DNA from: Alphaproteobacteria bacterium
Lineage (GTDB): Bacteria; Pseudomonadota; Alphaproteobacteria; Micropepsales; Micropepsaceae
Direction: 5' to 3'
Assembly: GCA_016792785.1 (NCBI GenBank)
Contig: JAEUML010000111.1
Location: 1-32,039, forward strand
Length of the DNA stretch: 32,039 nt
A model generated the notes under the pieces. That model was not told the DNA's origin, did not search any database, and saw only the letters and a program-made list of their open reading frames with translations. Shown here piece by piece: positions 1-8,740 of the stretch; position 1 is the stretch's first letter; each line of letters begins with the position of its first letter. The position numbers and the translations under genes are program-made.

Positions 1-170
1 CGGCGGCGGCGCTTGCCGGGCGCATCGACGTGGCCACCATGGAGCGGCTTGGTATCTATGCGGCCGATGACGATTCGGTCGAAGACGTCGATTACTATTT
101 CCCGCAGCTGCAAGCCTATGTCGACGACGCGGCGAAGCAAGGACGCGGGCTTGTGATCTGGATGATGTAA
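1..170 (+). CDS. C-terminal fragment of an unidentified protein
   Basis: An open frame enters from the left edge (first full codon at position 3) and ends at a TAA at 168-170, leaving 55 residues. The visible part is acidic and aromatic (DDDSVEDVDYYF) and ends in IWMM. I do not recognise a family. It runs toward the convergent RidA-family gene with only 11 bases between the stops, which fits a genuine 3' end. The frame could be chance, since long open frames are common at this GC content, but the composition looks like a real protein. Confidence 0.5.
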   Translation, partial: AAALAGRIDVATMERLGIYAADDDSVEDVDYYFPQLQAYVDDAAKQGRGLVIWMM

Positions 171-181
171 GGTCGCGGGTT

Positions 182-577
182 TCACCCAGGATCGGGGATC
201 ACGCAGTCGGCTTCAGTCTCGATCAGCCAAGCGGGATCGATGAAGCGGGCGACGCCGACGAAGGTCGCGGCGGGGCGGATGTCGCGGAACATCTCGCCGT
301 GCGCCTCGGCCGCCTCGCGCCAACGCGCGATGTCGGTGAGCATCAACCGTGTGCGGACGATGTGGCGCGCCTCGCCACCGGCCCGCTCGATCGCCTTGAT
401 CATAATGTCGAGGCAACGGCGCGTCTGCGCCTTCAGGTCGCCAGGCGCGAATGTCTTGCCATCGGGGCCGATCGGCGCCGTGCCCGAGACCGCGATAATA
501 TTGCCTACGCGCACGGCGCGGCTGAAGCCGATCGTGGGCTCGAACGGCGAATTGTCGGAGACAAGGGTGCGGATCAT
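182..577 (-). CDS. RidA family protein (YjgF/YER057c/UK114)
   Basis: RidA-type proteins are small trimeric proteins. The best-studied members hydrolyse reactive enamine/imine intermediates to ketones and ammonia, and others act in ring-cleavage or catabolic pathways. Family features visible here are the N-terminal GFSRAVRVGN, the core AVSGTAPIGPDGK, the TRRCLDIMIKAIERAGG helix and a C-terminal segment ending in ETEADCVIP. I start at the ATG at 577 (MIRTLVSDNS), giving 131 residues, because homologues begin close to the SPFE motif. A GTG at 619 would add 14 residues and has an AAGG about 7 bases upstream, so it remains possible. The gene is the last of three same-strand genes after the class II aldolase and the molybdenum hydroxylase subunit, suggesting a shared catabolic or detoxifying role. 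The substrate is unknown. Confidence 0.88.
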   Translation of the reverse strand: MIRTLVSDNSPFEPTIGFSRAVRVGNIIAVSGTAPIGPDGKTFAPGDLKAQTRRCLDIMIKAIERAGGEARHIVRTRLMLTDIARWREAAEAHGEMFRDIRPAATFVGVARFIDPAWLIETEADCVIPDPG

Positions 578-670
578 CGGCGCGAACTCACAGCCACGGA
601 ACTCGAGCACAGTGTGCACTCAGGCGCCTTGAAACGCATTGCAATTCCTGCGCGCACCGGTCGCCGTTTT

Positions 671-2983
671 CTACGCCGCCGCCTTGCCCTTCGTGATCTC
701 CCAGATCTTCAGCGGCGTCAGCGGCATGTCGACGTGGTCGACGCCGTAGGGCTGAAGCGCGTTGACGACGGCGTTCACGAAGGCGGGGGCGGCGCCGACC
801 GTGCCGGCTTCGCCGCAACCCTTCACACCGAGCGGGTTCGTTTTGCACGGAACCTCGTTCGTCTTGAACGTCATCGCCGGCATGTTGTCGGCGCGCGGCA
901 TCCAGTAGTCCATGAACGAGCCGGTGACGAGCTGGCCGGACGTGTCGTCGTAGACCGCGATCTCGCCCATCGCTTGGCCGAGGCCCTGCACGACGCCGCC
1001 GTGCACCTGACCTTCGACGAGCAGTGGGTTCACGATCTTTCCGAAATCGTCGACGATCGTGTAGCGCGTGATGTCGGTCGTGCCGGTTTCGGGGTCGATC
1101 TCGACCTCGCAGATGTGGCAGCCGTTCGGCCAGGTGTTCGACGGGTTCTTGAACTCGCCGTCGGCGGCGATGCCTTCGACGTTCTCGACGTTCGCTTGCG
1201 TCTTGGCGATGCGGGCGACTTCGAAGAGGCCGAGGCTGCGGTCGGTGCCGGCGATGCGGAACTTGCCGTTCGCGTATTCGATGTCGGCGGCGGCGGCTTC
1301 GAGTTCGTTCGAAGCGATTGCCTTTCCTTTCTCGACGACGTCTTTGACGGCGACGCCGATCGCGCCGCCGGCCATGGTCAGCGAGCGCGAGCCACCGGTG
1401 CCGCCACCGGCGCGGATTGCATCGCTGTCGCCGGAGGTGACCTTCACGATCTCGATCGGCACTTCCAGGCGTTCGGCGACGAGCTGGGCGTAGGCGGTTT
1501 CGTGGCCCTGGCCGTTCGATTGTGTCCCCGCGATGACGTGAACCTCGCCGTCGGCGCGGACCTCTATGTGGGCCATCTCGAAGCCGCCCGCGGTTTTCTC
1601 CACGTAGTAGGCCATGCCGATGCCGGCGATCTTGCCTTTCGCCTTCGCGCTCGCGGCGCGGGACTTGAAGCCCTGCCAATCGGCGCGCTTCATCGCGTCG
1701 TCCATGTTGTCGGCGAATTGGCCGGAGTCGAGCATGCCGCCGGCGGGAAATTTGTAGGGCATGTGCTCGGGCTTGATGAAGTTCTTGCGCCGGAGTTCCG
1801 CCGCGTCGACCTTTAGTTCGGCTGCTGCCTTGTCGACTAGGCGTTCGATCACGTAGGCGGCCTCCGGTCGGCCCGCGCCGCGATAGGCGTCGACCGGCAC
1901 CGTGTTCGTGAACACGCACTTCGTCGCTGTGTAGAACGCGGGGATCGCGTAGACGCCGACCTGCATGCCTGGCGCGGCCATCGTCGGCACGAACGGTGCG
2001 AAGTGCGAGAGATAGCCGCCGAGGGCCGCCGTCGTCTGGGTGCGGACGGCGAGGATCTTGTGATCCTTGTCGAGCGCGATCGCGGCCTCGGTCACGTGGT
2101 CCCGGCCTTGCGTGTCCGAGAGGAAAGCTTCGGCGCGCTCCGACGTCCACTTCACGGGGCGGCCGAGCTTCTTCGCGGCGAAGAGGACGAGCGGGTACTC
2201 GTGGTAGATGAACGACTTCATGCCGAAGCCGCCGCCGACGTCTTTCGTCACGACGCGCAGTTTCGCGTCCTCGATGCCGAAGATGAGCTTGGCGATCGCG
2301 CCGCGCATGCCGTGCACGCCTTGGCTGCCGGTGTAGAGCGTGTACTTGCCCGCGGTCTGGTCGTAGGCGCCGAGGCAGGCGCGGGGCTCCATCGCGTTGA
2401 CGACGACGCGCTGGTTCACGAGCTTCAATATCGTCACGTGCGCGGCCTTGGCGAAAGCGGCGTCAACCGCGGCCTTGTCGCCGAGTTCGTGGTCGAGCGC
2501 GATGTTCGACTTCGTGTCCGGGTGGATCGGGGCGGCGGTAAGAGCAGAGGTCGTGTCGACGACCGCGGGCAGTTCGTCGTAGTCGACGTTGATGAGTTCG
2601 GCGGCGTCGCGCGCCTGAGCCGCGGTTTCGGCGACGACGGCGGCGACCGGTTCGCCGAGATGGCAGACGCGCTCCTTCGCCAGCGCATGGCGCGCGGGGA
2701 TCACCATCGGCGTGCCGTCGCGGTTGGGCATGATCGCGACGCAGGGCAGCGGCTTCAAGCCCGCTTCGGCGATGTCTTTGTGCGTGAAGACGGCGATCAC
2801 GCCCTTGGCCTCGCGCGCGGCGAGCGTGTCGATCATGCGGATCTTCGCATGCGCGTGGGGCGAGCGCAGCAGCACCATGTGCGCCGTGCCGGGCAGGGCG
2901 ATGTCGTCGGAGTATTGGCCCTTGCCGGTGATGAGGCGGTCGTCTTCGAGCCGGCGAACGGGCTGGCCTGCACCGAATTTCAT
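671..2983 (-). CDS. Xanthine dehydrogenase/CODH-family molybdopterin-binding large subunit (form II CoxL-like)
   Basis: This 770-residue protein is the molybdenum-cofactor catalytic subunit of a xanthine oxidase-family hydroxylase. The N-terminal a/b-hammerhead domain (about 1-150) is followed by the Moco-binding domain. Visible motifs are VGGGFGMK (249-256), AYRGAGR (366-372), a GTQSNGQGHET segment and the C-terminal GCGEAGT near 722-728, whose Glu is the expected catalytic base. AYRGAGR is the form II (putative) CODH signature, not the AYXCSFR of true form I CO dehydrogenase, so oxidation of CO is unlikely and an aldehyde or N-heterocycle is a better guess. Length is normal. It lies 17 bases downstream of the class II aldolase. 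No FAD (CoxM) or 2Fe-2S (CoxS) partner gene is next to it, so electron-transfer partners must be encoded elsewhere or are missing. Confidence 0.93.
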   Translation of the reverse strand: MKFGAGQPVRRLEDDRLITGKGQYSDDIALPGTAHMVLLRSPHAHAKIRMIDTLAAREAKGVIAVFTHKDIAEAGLKPLPCVAIMPNRDGTPMVIPARHALAKERVCHLGEPVAAVVAETAAQARDAAELINVDYDELPAVVDTTSALTAAPIHPDTKSNIALDHELGDKAAVDAAFAKAAHVTILKLVNQRVVVNAMEPRACLGAYDQTAGKYTLYTGSQGVHGMRGAIAKLIFGIEDAKLRVVTKDVGGGFGMKSFIYHEYPLVLFAAKKLGRPVKWTSERAEAFLSDTQGRDHVTEAAIALDKDHKILAVRTQTTAALGGYLSHFAPFVPTMAAPGMQVGVYAIPAFYTATKCVFTNTVPVDAYRGAGRPEAAYVIERLVDKAAAELKVDAAELRRKNFIKPEHMPYKFPAGGMLDSGQFADNMDDAMKRADWQGFKSRAASAKAKGKIAGIGMAYYVEKTAGGFEMAHIEVRADGEVHVIAGTQSNGQGHETAYAQLVAERLEVPIEIVKVTSGDSDAIRAGGGTGGSRSLTMAGGAIGVAVKDVVEKGKAIASNELEAAAADIEYANGKFRIAGTDRSLGLFEVARIAKTQANVENVEGIAADGEFKNPSNTWPNGCHICEVEIDPETGTTDITRYTIVDDFGKIVNPLLVEGQVHGGVVQGLGQAMGEIAVYDDTSGQLVTGSFMDYWMPRADNMPAMTFKTNEVPCKTNPLGVKGCGEAGTVGAAPAFVNAVVNALQPYGVDHVDMPLTPLKIWEITKGKAAA

Positions 2984-3000
2984 ATGTGAGCCCTATGAGC

Positions 3001-3780
3001 TTAGTTGCGGTAGCTGGGGTCTTTGCGGTCGAGCAAACGAAGAAGCGCGGGCCAAACCAATTTGTCGGCGAAGGCGCTGCTCGCGTTCATCCCGGCGACT
3101 TGGCCCGCGACTTTTTCGGGGACGCCTTGGTTCGGCTGGTTGATCTTCGCGCCGCCGGCCAACGCCTTCACTTGGATCGTGCACGCGCGCTCAAGATTGT
3201 AGAGGCGCAGGAATGCGTCGGCGCAGGTCCGACCGACGGTCAACGTACCGTGGTTGCGCAGGATCATAAGGGTCTTCGTTCCGAAGTCCTGGACCAAGCG
3301 CGGGCGCTCGTCGTGATCGAGCGCGACGCCTTCATAGTCGTGGTAAGCGATGTCGTGGTGGACCAGCATGGCGTGCTGGCTGATCGCAAGAAGCCCGTGT
3401 TCTTGGCACGAGACGGCGACGCCGTCGGCGGTGTGAACGTGGATAACTGCTTGCGCGTCCTCGCGCGCCATGTGGATCGCGGAGTGGATCGTGAAGCCCG
3501 CGGGGTTCACGGGGTGGGGACTATCCATCACCTTATTGCCGTCAACGTCGATCTTGACGAGGCTGGACGCCGTGATTTCGTCGAACAGGAGGCCATACGG
3601 GTTGATCAGGAAGTGATGCTCAGGCCCCGGAATGCGCGCGGAGATGTGCGTGAAGATCATGTCGGCCCAGCCGTGATGGGCGACCAGCCGATAGGTGGCG
3701 GCCAGATCGGTGCGGATCTGCCATTCCTCCTTTGAGACTTTGTCGCGGACAGAAGGGACAGTGTGCAAGGCGGCGGACAT
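3001..3780 (-). CDS. Class II aldolase/adducin family protein
   Basis: Class II aldolases cleave or epimerise small sugar phosphates and related hydroxy-acids using a bound divalent metal. The 259-residue product has the fold's typical order: a WQIRTDLAATYRL helix, the THISAR segment (about 44-49), FLINPYGLLFDEITASSLVK, then HVHT (His114 and His116) and RNHG (His177), the three expected zinc-binding histidines. The start is the ATG at 3780 (MSAALHT), which has GGAGAC about 6 bases upstream. An in-frame upstream extension to 3870 has no such site and would overlap yoeB. First of three same-strand genes with the molybdenum hydroxylase and RidA-like genes. The substrate cannot be read from sequence, and some family members act as decarboxylases. 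Confidence 0.9.
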   Translation of the reverse strand: MSAALHTVPSVRDKVSKEEWQIRTDLAATYRLVAHHGWADMIFTHISARIPGPEHHFLINPYGLLFDEITASSLVKIDVDGNKVMDSPHPVNPAGFTIHSAIHMAREDAQAVIHVHTADGVAVSCQEHGLLAISQHAMLVHHDIAYHDYEGVALDHDERPRLVQDFGTKTLMILRNHGTLTVGRTCADAFLRLYNLERACTIQVKALAGGAKINQPNQGVPEKVAGQVAGMNASSAFADKLVWPALLRLLDRKDPSYRN

Positions 3781-3848
3781 AGCTGTCTCCAAGGCGGGTT
3801 CGGGCCAAGAGTGGCCCCGCGGGTCGGGCGCTGTCAAATGGAGCCGCG

Positions 3849-4121
3849 TCACTCGTAGTGATAGCGGCAACCGGCGATGCAGAGCTTTTGTCCCTGGCCG
3901 CGCTTGCCTTCAACCTTGTAGACGAAGCGGTGCTCGGAGTTGATGCGGCGCGACCACCAACCGGCCAGTTTGCCCCGCAGCGGTTCGGGTTTGCCCAGAC
4001 CGGTGAAGGGCGTTCGCCGGATATCTTTGATCAACTCGTTGATCTTTTCGGCGAGGTCGGGGTTTTCCTTCTGCCAATGCAGATAGTCGTCCCAGGCGTT
4101 CGCCGCCCAAACAATCTCCAT
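3849..4121 (-). CDS. yoeB: Toxin YoeB (RelE superfamily mRNA interferase)
   Basis: YoeB is a ribosome-dependent endoribonuclease that cleaves mRNA at the A site and halts translation when freed from YefM. The 90-residue product begins MEIVWAANAWDDY and ends CRYHYE, the YoeB signature tail. Residues matching the catalytic set of E. coli YoeB are Glu46, Arg65, His88 and Tyr89. A short basic loop (EGKRGQGQ, about 71-78) between the last strands and one extra C-terminal Glu make it slightly longer than the E. coli protein. The ATG overlaps the yefM stop by one base (TGATG), so translation is coupled and antitoxin is made first. Toxin and antitoxin share the operator upstream of yefM. Confidence 0.95.
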   Translation of the reverse strand: MEIVWAANAWDDYLHWQKENPDLAEKINELIKDIRRTPFTGLGKPEPLRGKLAGWWSRRINSEHRFVYKVEGKRGQGQKLCIAGCRYHYE

Positions 4122-4393
4122 CAGCGCTTCTTGCGGCGCTGCGGCTTGGTTGGATCGCGGCGCACGACTTTGCCGCTTTTGAACTGCTCAAGCGATTCGT
4201 ACAACCGTGCAGCATTTGCGGGGCTGCGGAGCAGATGCAGCGTCTCCTCCAGTGCTTCGTACTCTTCGAGCGGAAGGATGACGACAGACTTCGCACCCTG
4301 GCGGGTGACGATCACCGGGGCCCGGTTGTCGCAAACCTCGTCCATCAACTCGGCGAGGTTCTGTCGTGCGTGGCTATATGTTTTCACATCCAT
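4121..4393 (-). CDS. yefM: Antitoxin YefM (Phd/YefM family)
   Basis: YefM binds and neutralises YoeB and represses the operon together with it. The 90-residue product has the classic N-terminal DNA-binding half: TYSHARQNLAELMDEVCDN, then PVIVTRQGAKSVVILPLEEYEAL. The C-terminal half (HLLRSPANAARLYESLEQF) should wrap around the toxin, and the tail is very basic (RRDPTKPQRRKKR). The frame is open to an ATG at 4438, but I start at 4393 (MDVKTYS) because the two TTGTACAA operator boxes and the probable -10 lie between 4410 and 4429 and would otherwise be coding. No strong ribosome binding site is visible (only GGAT upstream). Confidence 0.93.
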   Translation of the reverse strand: MDVKTYSHARQNLAELMDEVCDNRAPVIVTRQGAKSVVILPLEEYEALEETLHLLRSPANAARLYESLEQFKSGKVVRRDPTKPQRRKKR

Positions 4394-4409
4394 ATTCTTG
4401 CATCCGAGC

Positions 4410-4429
4410 TTGTACAATGAATTGTACAA
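4410..4429 (-). promoter_or_regulatory. yefM-yoeB operator: two TTGTACAA palindromes
   Basis: Two perfect 8-bp palindromes TTGTACAA lie at 4410-4417 and 4422-4429, with centres 12 bp apart. The E. coli YefM-YoeB complex is known to bind adjacent palindromes with a TGTACA core and this spacing, so the site is very probably the autoregulatory operator. The right-hand palindrome overlaps the candidate -10 hexamer TACAAT (4421-4426 on the minus strand). Confidence 0.9.
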
Positions 4430-4450
4430 CATGTTCATTCAGAAGAGCAA
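4421..4450 (-). promoter_or_regulatory. Candidate sigma-70 promoter of yefM-yoeB
   Basis: On the minus strand a TTGCTC -35 (4445-4450) and a TACAAT -10 (4421-4426) are 18 bases apart. Initiation near 4413 would leave a leader of about 20 bases before the chosen yefM ATG. The -10 is inside the YefM operator, as expected for repression by occlusion. The hexamers are only moderate matches. Confidence 0.5.
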
Positions 4451-4460
4451 GCCGAGGTTG

Positions 4461-5951
4461 CTAACTCCTTGCTGTCAACACACGGCCGACGGCTTCCTTC
4501 CAGCCGGCGTATTTGGCGTCGCGTTCGTCGGCGCCGATGTGGGGTTCAAAGCGGCGTTCGCAGCGCCAGCTTGAGGCCACTTCATCGAGCGACGAAAAAA
4601 CGCCCGCGCCGAGGCCCGCGAGGTAGGCGGCGCCGAGTGCGGTCGTCTCCACGACTTCGGGGCGTTCGATTGGGCGGCCCGTCAGATCGGCGAGCCATTG
4701 GCAGAAGAGGTCGTTGACGACCATGCCGCCGTCGACACGCAAGGCGGCGGGGCTGCCTAAGCCGGCTGCGGACATGTCGGAGGCCATCGCTTCCAAGAGA
4801 TCGCGCGTTTGGAAGCAGACGGATTCGAGCCCAGCCTTCGCGATTTCGGCGTGGCCGCTGTCGCGCGTGAGGCCAACGATCGCGCCGCGCGCTTCGGCAT
4901 CCCAATAGGGTGCGCCGAGGCCGACGAATGCGGGCACGAGGCAGACGCGCGAGCGTGGGTCGGCTTGGCTTGCGAGTGCCGCGCTGTCGGCGGACGACTT
5001 GAACAGCTTCAAGCCGTCACGCAGCCACTGGATCGTGGCGCCGGCCATGAAGATCGAGCCTTCGAGCGCGTAGGTGCGTTTGCCGTTTGTCGCGTAGGCG
5101 ATCGTCGCAAGCAGGCGGTTGCGCGATGGCGCCATCGCGGGGCCGGTGTTGACGAGCGCGAAGCATCCGGTGCCGTAGGTCGACTTCATCAGGCCCTGTT
5201 TGAGGCAGGCCTGGCCGACCGTTGCGGCTTGCTGGTCGCCGGCGATGCCTGCGATCTTGATCGGCGCACCGAAGAGGTCCGTCGTGCCGTAGTCGGCGGC
5301 GGAATCGCGCACGTCGGGCAGTACGGTGGCGGGGATGTTCAGCCAGTCGAGGATCTCGCCGTCCCAGCGGCCCTTGACGATGTCGTAGAGCAGCGTGCGT
5401 GAGGCGTTCGTTGCGTCGGTCGCGTGCACCTTGCCGTTCGTCAGGCGATAGACCAGCCAGCTGTCGATCGTGCCGAACGCAAGTTCGCCTTTCGCCGCGC
5501 GGGCGCGCGCGCCCGGTACGTTGTCGAGAAGCCAGGCGAGCTTCGTGCCGGAGAAATAGGGATCGAGCAGCAGGCCGGTCTTCGCGGTGACGGCTTCCTC
5601 TTTGCCTTCGTCTTTCAGGCGGGCGCAGGCGGCGGCCGTGCGGCGGTCTTGCCAGACGATCGCTTTGTGGACGGGAGCGCCCGTCTTCTTGTCCCAGAGC
5701 ACGGTCGTCTCGCGCTGGTTCGTGATGCCGATCGCGGCGATGTCGGAAGCGTTTGTGCCGGCGAGTGCGCCGCGCGCGACTTTCAGCGTCGCCTGCCAGA
5801 TTTCCTCGGCGTCGTGTTCGACCCAGCCGTCTTGGGGGTAGAACTGCTGATGCTCGGCCTGCGCGACTTTGAGCGGCGTGCCCTTCGCGTCGAACAGAAT
5901 GGCGCGGCTCGACGTGGTGCCTTGGTCGATCGAGAGGATTTTGCGGCTCAT
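4461..5951 (-). CDS. glpK: Glycerol kinase
   Basis: GlpK phosphorylates glycerol to sn-glycerol 3-phosphate with ATP in the cytoplasm, the entry step of glycerol use. The 496-residue length is standard. FGGY-kinase landmarks are [15 protein letters not shown] near the N-terminus (ATP phosphate binding), [19 protein letters not shown] (glycerol-binding region), [14 protein letters not shown], the GIAGDQQAA segment and the C-terminal adenosine-binding region around [14 protein letters not shown]. The ATG at 5951 gives the canonical [12 protein letters not shown] start, although no strong ribosome binding site precedes it. No glycerol transporter (glpF) or glycerol-3-phosphate dehydrogenase (glpD) gene is adjacent, so the gene stands alone. 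It diverges from moaA and is followed by the yefM-yoeB operon. Confidence 0.97.
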   Translation of the reverse strand: MSRKILSIDQGTTSSRAILFDAKGTPLKVAQAEHQQFYPQDGWVEHDAEEIWQATLKVARGALAGTNASDIAAIGITNQRETTVLWDKKTGAPVHKAIVWQDRRTAAACARLKDEGKEEAVTAKTGLLLDPYFSGTKLAWLLDNVPGARARAAKGELAFGTIDSWLVYRLTNGKVHATDATNASRTLLYDIVKGRWDGEILDWLNIPATVLPDVRDSAADYGTTDLFGAPIKIAGIAGDQQAATVGQACLKQGLMKSTYGTGCFALVNTGPAMAPSRNRLLATIAYATNGKRTYALEGSIFMAGATIQWLRDGLKLFKSSADSAALASQADPRSRVCLVPAFVGLGAPYWDAEARGAIVGLTRDSGHAEIAKAGLESVCFQTRDLLEAMASDMSAAGLGSPAALRVDGGMVVNDLFCQWLADLTGRPIERPEVVETTALGAAYLAGLGAGVFSSLDEVASSWRCERRFEPHIGADERDAKYAGWKEAVGRVLTARS

Positions 5952-6059
5952 GTCGTGGTTTGGCTCGTTGGGATTGAGGCTCGGATTTTAGCCACGATTC
6001 CGCGCCGCATGCGACCCACTTCCTCTGGACGGGGCGGCCGTGGCTGCTAAGTTGCCCGC

Positions 6060-7049
6060 ATGCTCGACCCGTTCGGCCGGACCATCACCTATTTGCGCGT
6101 GTCGGTGACCGACCGCTGCGATTTCCGCTGCACGTATTGCATGGCGGAGGACATGACGTTCCTGCCGAAGGCGGAACTGCTGACGCTCGAGGAACTCGAC
6201 CGGCTGTGTTCGGCGTTTGTCGCCAAGGGTGTGCGCAAGCTGCGGCTGACGGGCGGCGAGCCGCTGGTCCGGCGCAATGTGATGGGGCTCGTTCGGAGTC
6301 TCGGGCGGCATCTTCAGACAGGTGCATTGGACGAACTGACCCTGACCACGAACGGCAGCCAACTGGCGAAGTTCGCGGGCGAGCTGAAAGACGCCGGCAT
6401 CAAGCGCATCAACGTGTCGTTGGACACGCTCGACCCCGCGCGGTTCCGCGACATCACGCGTTGGGGGCGGATCGAGCAGGTGCGCGACGGGATCGACGCG
6501 GCGCTCGACGCCGGGCTCAAGGTCAAGATCAACGCGGTGGCCTTGCGCGGCACGAACGAAGACGAGATCGAAGACCTGATGCTGTGGGCGCACGGCCGGG
6601 GCATGGACTTCACGCTGATCGAAACGATGCCGATGGGCGAGGTCGACGCCGACCGGACGGATCAGTATCTGCCGCTGTCGCTGGTGCGGACGCGGTTGGC
6701 GCAACGTTTCACGCTAGAGGAGAGCGACTATCGCACCGGTGGGCCTGCACGCTACGTGCGCGTGGCGGAGACCGGCGGGCGGCTCGGCTTCATCACGCCG
6801 CTGACGCATAATTTCTGCGAGAGCTGCAACCGCGTGCGGCTGACCTGTACAGGGACGCTCTACATGTGCCTGGGTCAAGACGATGCGGCGGACTTGCGTG
6901 CGCCGTTGCGGGCGTCGAGCGATGATACGCTGCTTTCGACTGCAATCGACGAGGCGATCGCGCGCAAGCCCAAGGGGCACGACTTTGTGATCGACCGGCG
7001 GCGCAAGGCGCCCGCTGTTGCGCGGCACATGTCGGTGACCGGCGGCTAA
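6060..7049 (+). CDS. moaA: GTP 3',8-cyclase MoaA (molybdenum cofactor biosynthesis)
   Basis: MoaA is a radical-SAM enzyme that converts GTP to (8S)-3',8-cyclo-7,8-dihydro-GTP, the first step of molybdopterin synthesis. The 329-residue length is typical. The N-terminal cluster motif is Cys20-x3-Cys24-x2-Cys27 (CDFRCTYCM), followed by [10 protein letters not shown]. The second, GTP-binding cluster is in the C-terminal [15 protein letters not shown] region. The protein ends in Gly-Gly, the conserved C-terminal tail needed for activity. The stop overlaps the nadK start by one base, so the two are co-translated. A Moco-dependent enzyme (the CoxL-like protein) is encoded within 4 kb, a plausible user of the cofactor. 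No other moa or mog gene is visible. Confidence 0.97.
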   Translation: MLDPFGRTITYLRVSVTDRCDFRCTYCMAEDMTFLPKAELLTLEELDRLCSAFVAKGVRKLRLTGGEPLVRRNVMGLVRSLGRHLQTGALDELTLTTNGSQLAKFAGELKDAGIKRINVSLDTLDPARFRDITRWGRIEQVRDGIDAALDAGLKVKINAVALRGTNEDEIEDLMLWAHGRGMDFTLIETMPMGEVDADRTDQYLPLSLVRTRLAQRFTLEESDYRTGGPARYVRVAETGGRLGFITPLTHNFCESCNRVRLTCTGTLYMCLGQDDAADLRAPLRASSDDTLLSTAIDEAIARKPKGHDFVIDRRRKAPAVARHMSVTGG

Positions 7050-7816
7050 TGCGATTCAAGAAACCCGCCTTTGCGGCATCGAGCGCGCCGGAAGCGCAAG
7101 CGGCGTTGCGCGAACTCACGAAGCTCTACGGCAACGCGAAGGCGGATGCCGATGTGATCGTGGCGCTCGGCGGCGACGGGCTGATGCTGCAGACGGTGCA
7201 CAAATCGTTCAAGCGCGGCTTGCCTATCTTCGGCATGAATTGCGGCTCGGTCGGGTTCTTGATGAACGACTATTCGCCGAACGATCTGCTTGCGCGGCTC
7301 GATTTGACGGAGGCGCAGGCGATCCATCCGTTGCGCATGAAGGTGAAGTCCGCCGCGGGCAAGACGCAGACGGCGCTTGCGTTCAACGAAGTGTCGATGC
7401 TTCGCGAAACGCGGCAGGCGGCGAAACTGCGCATCTCGATCGACGGGCGCGTGCGGATGGAAGAGCTGATCTGCGATGGCATTCTGCTGTCCACGCCTGC
7501 GGGGTCGACGGCCTACAATCTTTCCGTCAACGGGCCGATCCTACCGATCGATGCGGATTTGCTGGCGCTGACGCCGATCAGCGCATTCCGGCCGCGGCGC
7601 TGGCGCGGCGCACTGCTGCCGCGGGCGGCGAAGGTGTTGTTTGAGATTCTGGAAGCCGACAAGCGGCCGGTCAGCGCGGTTGCCGACCATACGGAAGTGC
7701 GCGAAGTGACCGAGGTTGCGGTCGCCGAGGACACGAATGTGTCTGTCACCGTTCTGTTCGATCCCGACCGGTCGCTGCAGGAGCGGATTTTGGCCGAGCA
7801 ATTCGTGACGGGTTAA
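7049..7816 (+). CDS. nadK: NAD kinase
   Basis: NadK phosphorylates NAD to NADP. The 255-residue product carries the family's GGDG motif (41-44, [11 protein letters not shown]), the [12 protein letters not shown] segment, the nucleotide-binding FNEVS (Asn113-Glu114) and the glycine-rich [19 protein letters not shown] near 150. The ATG at 7049 overlaps the TAA of moaA (TAATG), so translation is coupled. Coupling of moaA and nadK has no obvious pathway logic beyond cofactor synthesis and may be a lineage-specific arrangement. The 3' end overlaps the convergent Nudix gene by 4 bases. Confidence 0.96.
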   Translation: MRFKKPAFAASSAPEAQAALRELTKLYGNAKADADVIVALGGDGLMLQTVHKSFKRGLPIFGMNCGSVGFLMNDYSPNDLLARLDLTEAQAIHPLRMKVKSAAGKTQTALAFNEVSMLRETRQAAKLRISIDGRVRMEELICDGILLSTPAGSTAYNLSVNGPILPIDADLLALTPISAFRPRRWRGALLPRAAKVLFEILEADKRPVSAVADHTEVREVTEVAVAEDTNVSVTVLFDPDRSLQERILAEQFVTG

Positions 7817-8604
7817 CCGCGCAGGGAACTCATCGGTTCTTCGACTTTACCGTAGCCGGCCTCTTCGGGGATCGTGAGAACTTGGCCGTCTCCTTTCGGC
7901 ATGACCTTGGGTTCGACGGTGACGATCGGCGTGCTCTTGGCGGCGGCGATCGCTTCAGTGACGGTCTTGGCCTTGCCGAGTCTCAATAGGTTCATCTTCG
8001 TCGGAAAGATGATCGTCCAGCGTTTGTCGCCGATTGCTTCGATCGGATTCACCCAGACTGAGTCGACGGACTCCGAGCCGTCATGCCGGCCGAGCTGCCC
8101 GGGCGGGGTTGCGGCCAGATAGAAATACGTGTCGAAGCGCTTCGGCATGAACGTGGGCGTCACCCAGTGAGCGAACGGCACGAGTGTGTCACAGGCGAGG
8201 CGAAGGTTCTCTTTCGACAGGAATTCGACGAGGCCGGTTTCGCTCGCGTTCAGTTTGGGACGCCAGGGGGCGAGTTTCGCGGACGCGGCGGCGTCGATGT
8301 AGTCGCCGGTGCCGGGCTTGCGCGCAAGGATAATGCCCGATTCCTCGAAGCCCTCGCGGATGGCGCAGGCCCTCAGACTCAAGTGAAGATCGTCGAGTTT
8401 TTCGGCGCCGTCGGTATGGTTCCTCAACGCCGGATCGCGGTCGTGCGGATCGACTTTGCCGCCAGGAAAAACCAAGGCGCCTGACGCGAAATCTATCTGG
8501 TGATGACGCTTTACCATGAACACTTCGATGCCGTGCGCGCCGTCTCGCAGAAGCAGAATCGTCGCGGAAGCCAAGGGAGAGGCCGGTTTTTTGTCGTCGG
8601 ACAT
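7813..8604 (-). CDS. NUDIX hydrolase, NUDT19-like with split Nudix box
   Basis: Nudix proteins hydrolyse nucleoside diphosphate linked compounds, and the NUDT7/NUDT19 branch acts on CoA and acyl-CoA. The 263-residue product has the fold start [10 protein letters not shown] and VFMVKRHHQ, then a Nudix box divided by an insertion: GGKVDPHD, about 27 intervening residues, then [13 protein letters not shown], which retains the metal-binding REx2EE. An interrupted box is typical of the NUDT19 group. The start at 8604 (MSDDKKPAS) is preferred to the ATG at 8694, which would add 30 residues unlike the family. The gene runs convergent to nadK with a 4-base overlap. The exact substrate is unknown, and CoA or a derivative is an inference from the box layout. 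Confidence 0.88.
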   Translation of the reverse strand: MSDDKKPASPLASATILLLRDGAHGIEVFMVKRHHQIDFASGALVFPGGKVDPHDRDPALRNHTDGAEKLDDLHLSLRACAIREGFEESGIILARKPGTGDYIDAAASAKLAPWRPKLNASETGLVEFLSKENLRLACDTLVPFAHWVTPTFMPKRFDTYFYLAATPPGQLGRHDGSESVDSVWVNPIEAIGDKRWTIIFPTKMNLLRLGKAKTVTEAIAAAKSTPIVTVEPKVMPKGDGQVLTIPEEAGYGKVEEPMSSLRG

Positions 8605-8623
8605 CGATTGCTCTCGTGTTTGT

Positions 8624-8647
8624 TTCAAATGCCGGAAATTCAAATGC
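8624..8647. repeat. Direct repeat TTCAAATGC in the Nudix/EAL divergent region
   Basis: Two exact copies of TTCAAATGC lie at 8624-8632 and 8639-8647, with a 15-bp period, between the divergently transcribed Nudix and EAL genes. A short palindrome CCCTT-A-AAGGG follows at 8667-8677. Such repeats could be regulator binding sites, but nothing ties them to a known protein. Confidence 0.4.
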
Positions 8648-8740
8648 TCGGACCCGTTTGGATGTGCCCTTAAAGGGTCTTGTCGTAAACCCATGTGACA
8701 AGCGGCACATCGTCCGCGTCACAGAGGTTTGCCCGGCCCC

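Noticed and set aside
299-1816. Long plus-strand open frame (505 codons) opposite the molybdenum hydroxylase and RidA-like genes
   Set aside because: Arg/Val/Asp-rich composition with no family pattern; it is antisense to clear genes and reflects high GC at third positions. The same applies to frames at 2003-2989, 15038-16072, 24646-25587, 27308-28360 and 30557-31507.
4450-4478. TTGACA (4473-4478, minus strand) as a -35 for yefM
   Set aside because: No -10-like hexamer at a 16-18 base distance, and it falls in the 3' end of glpK.
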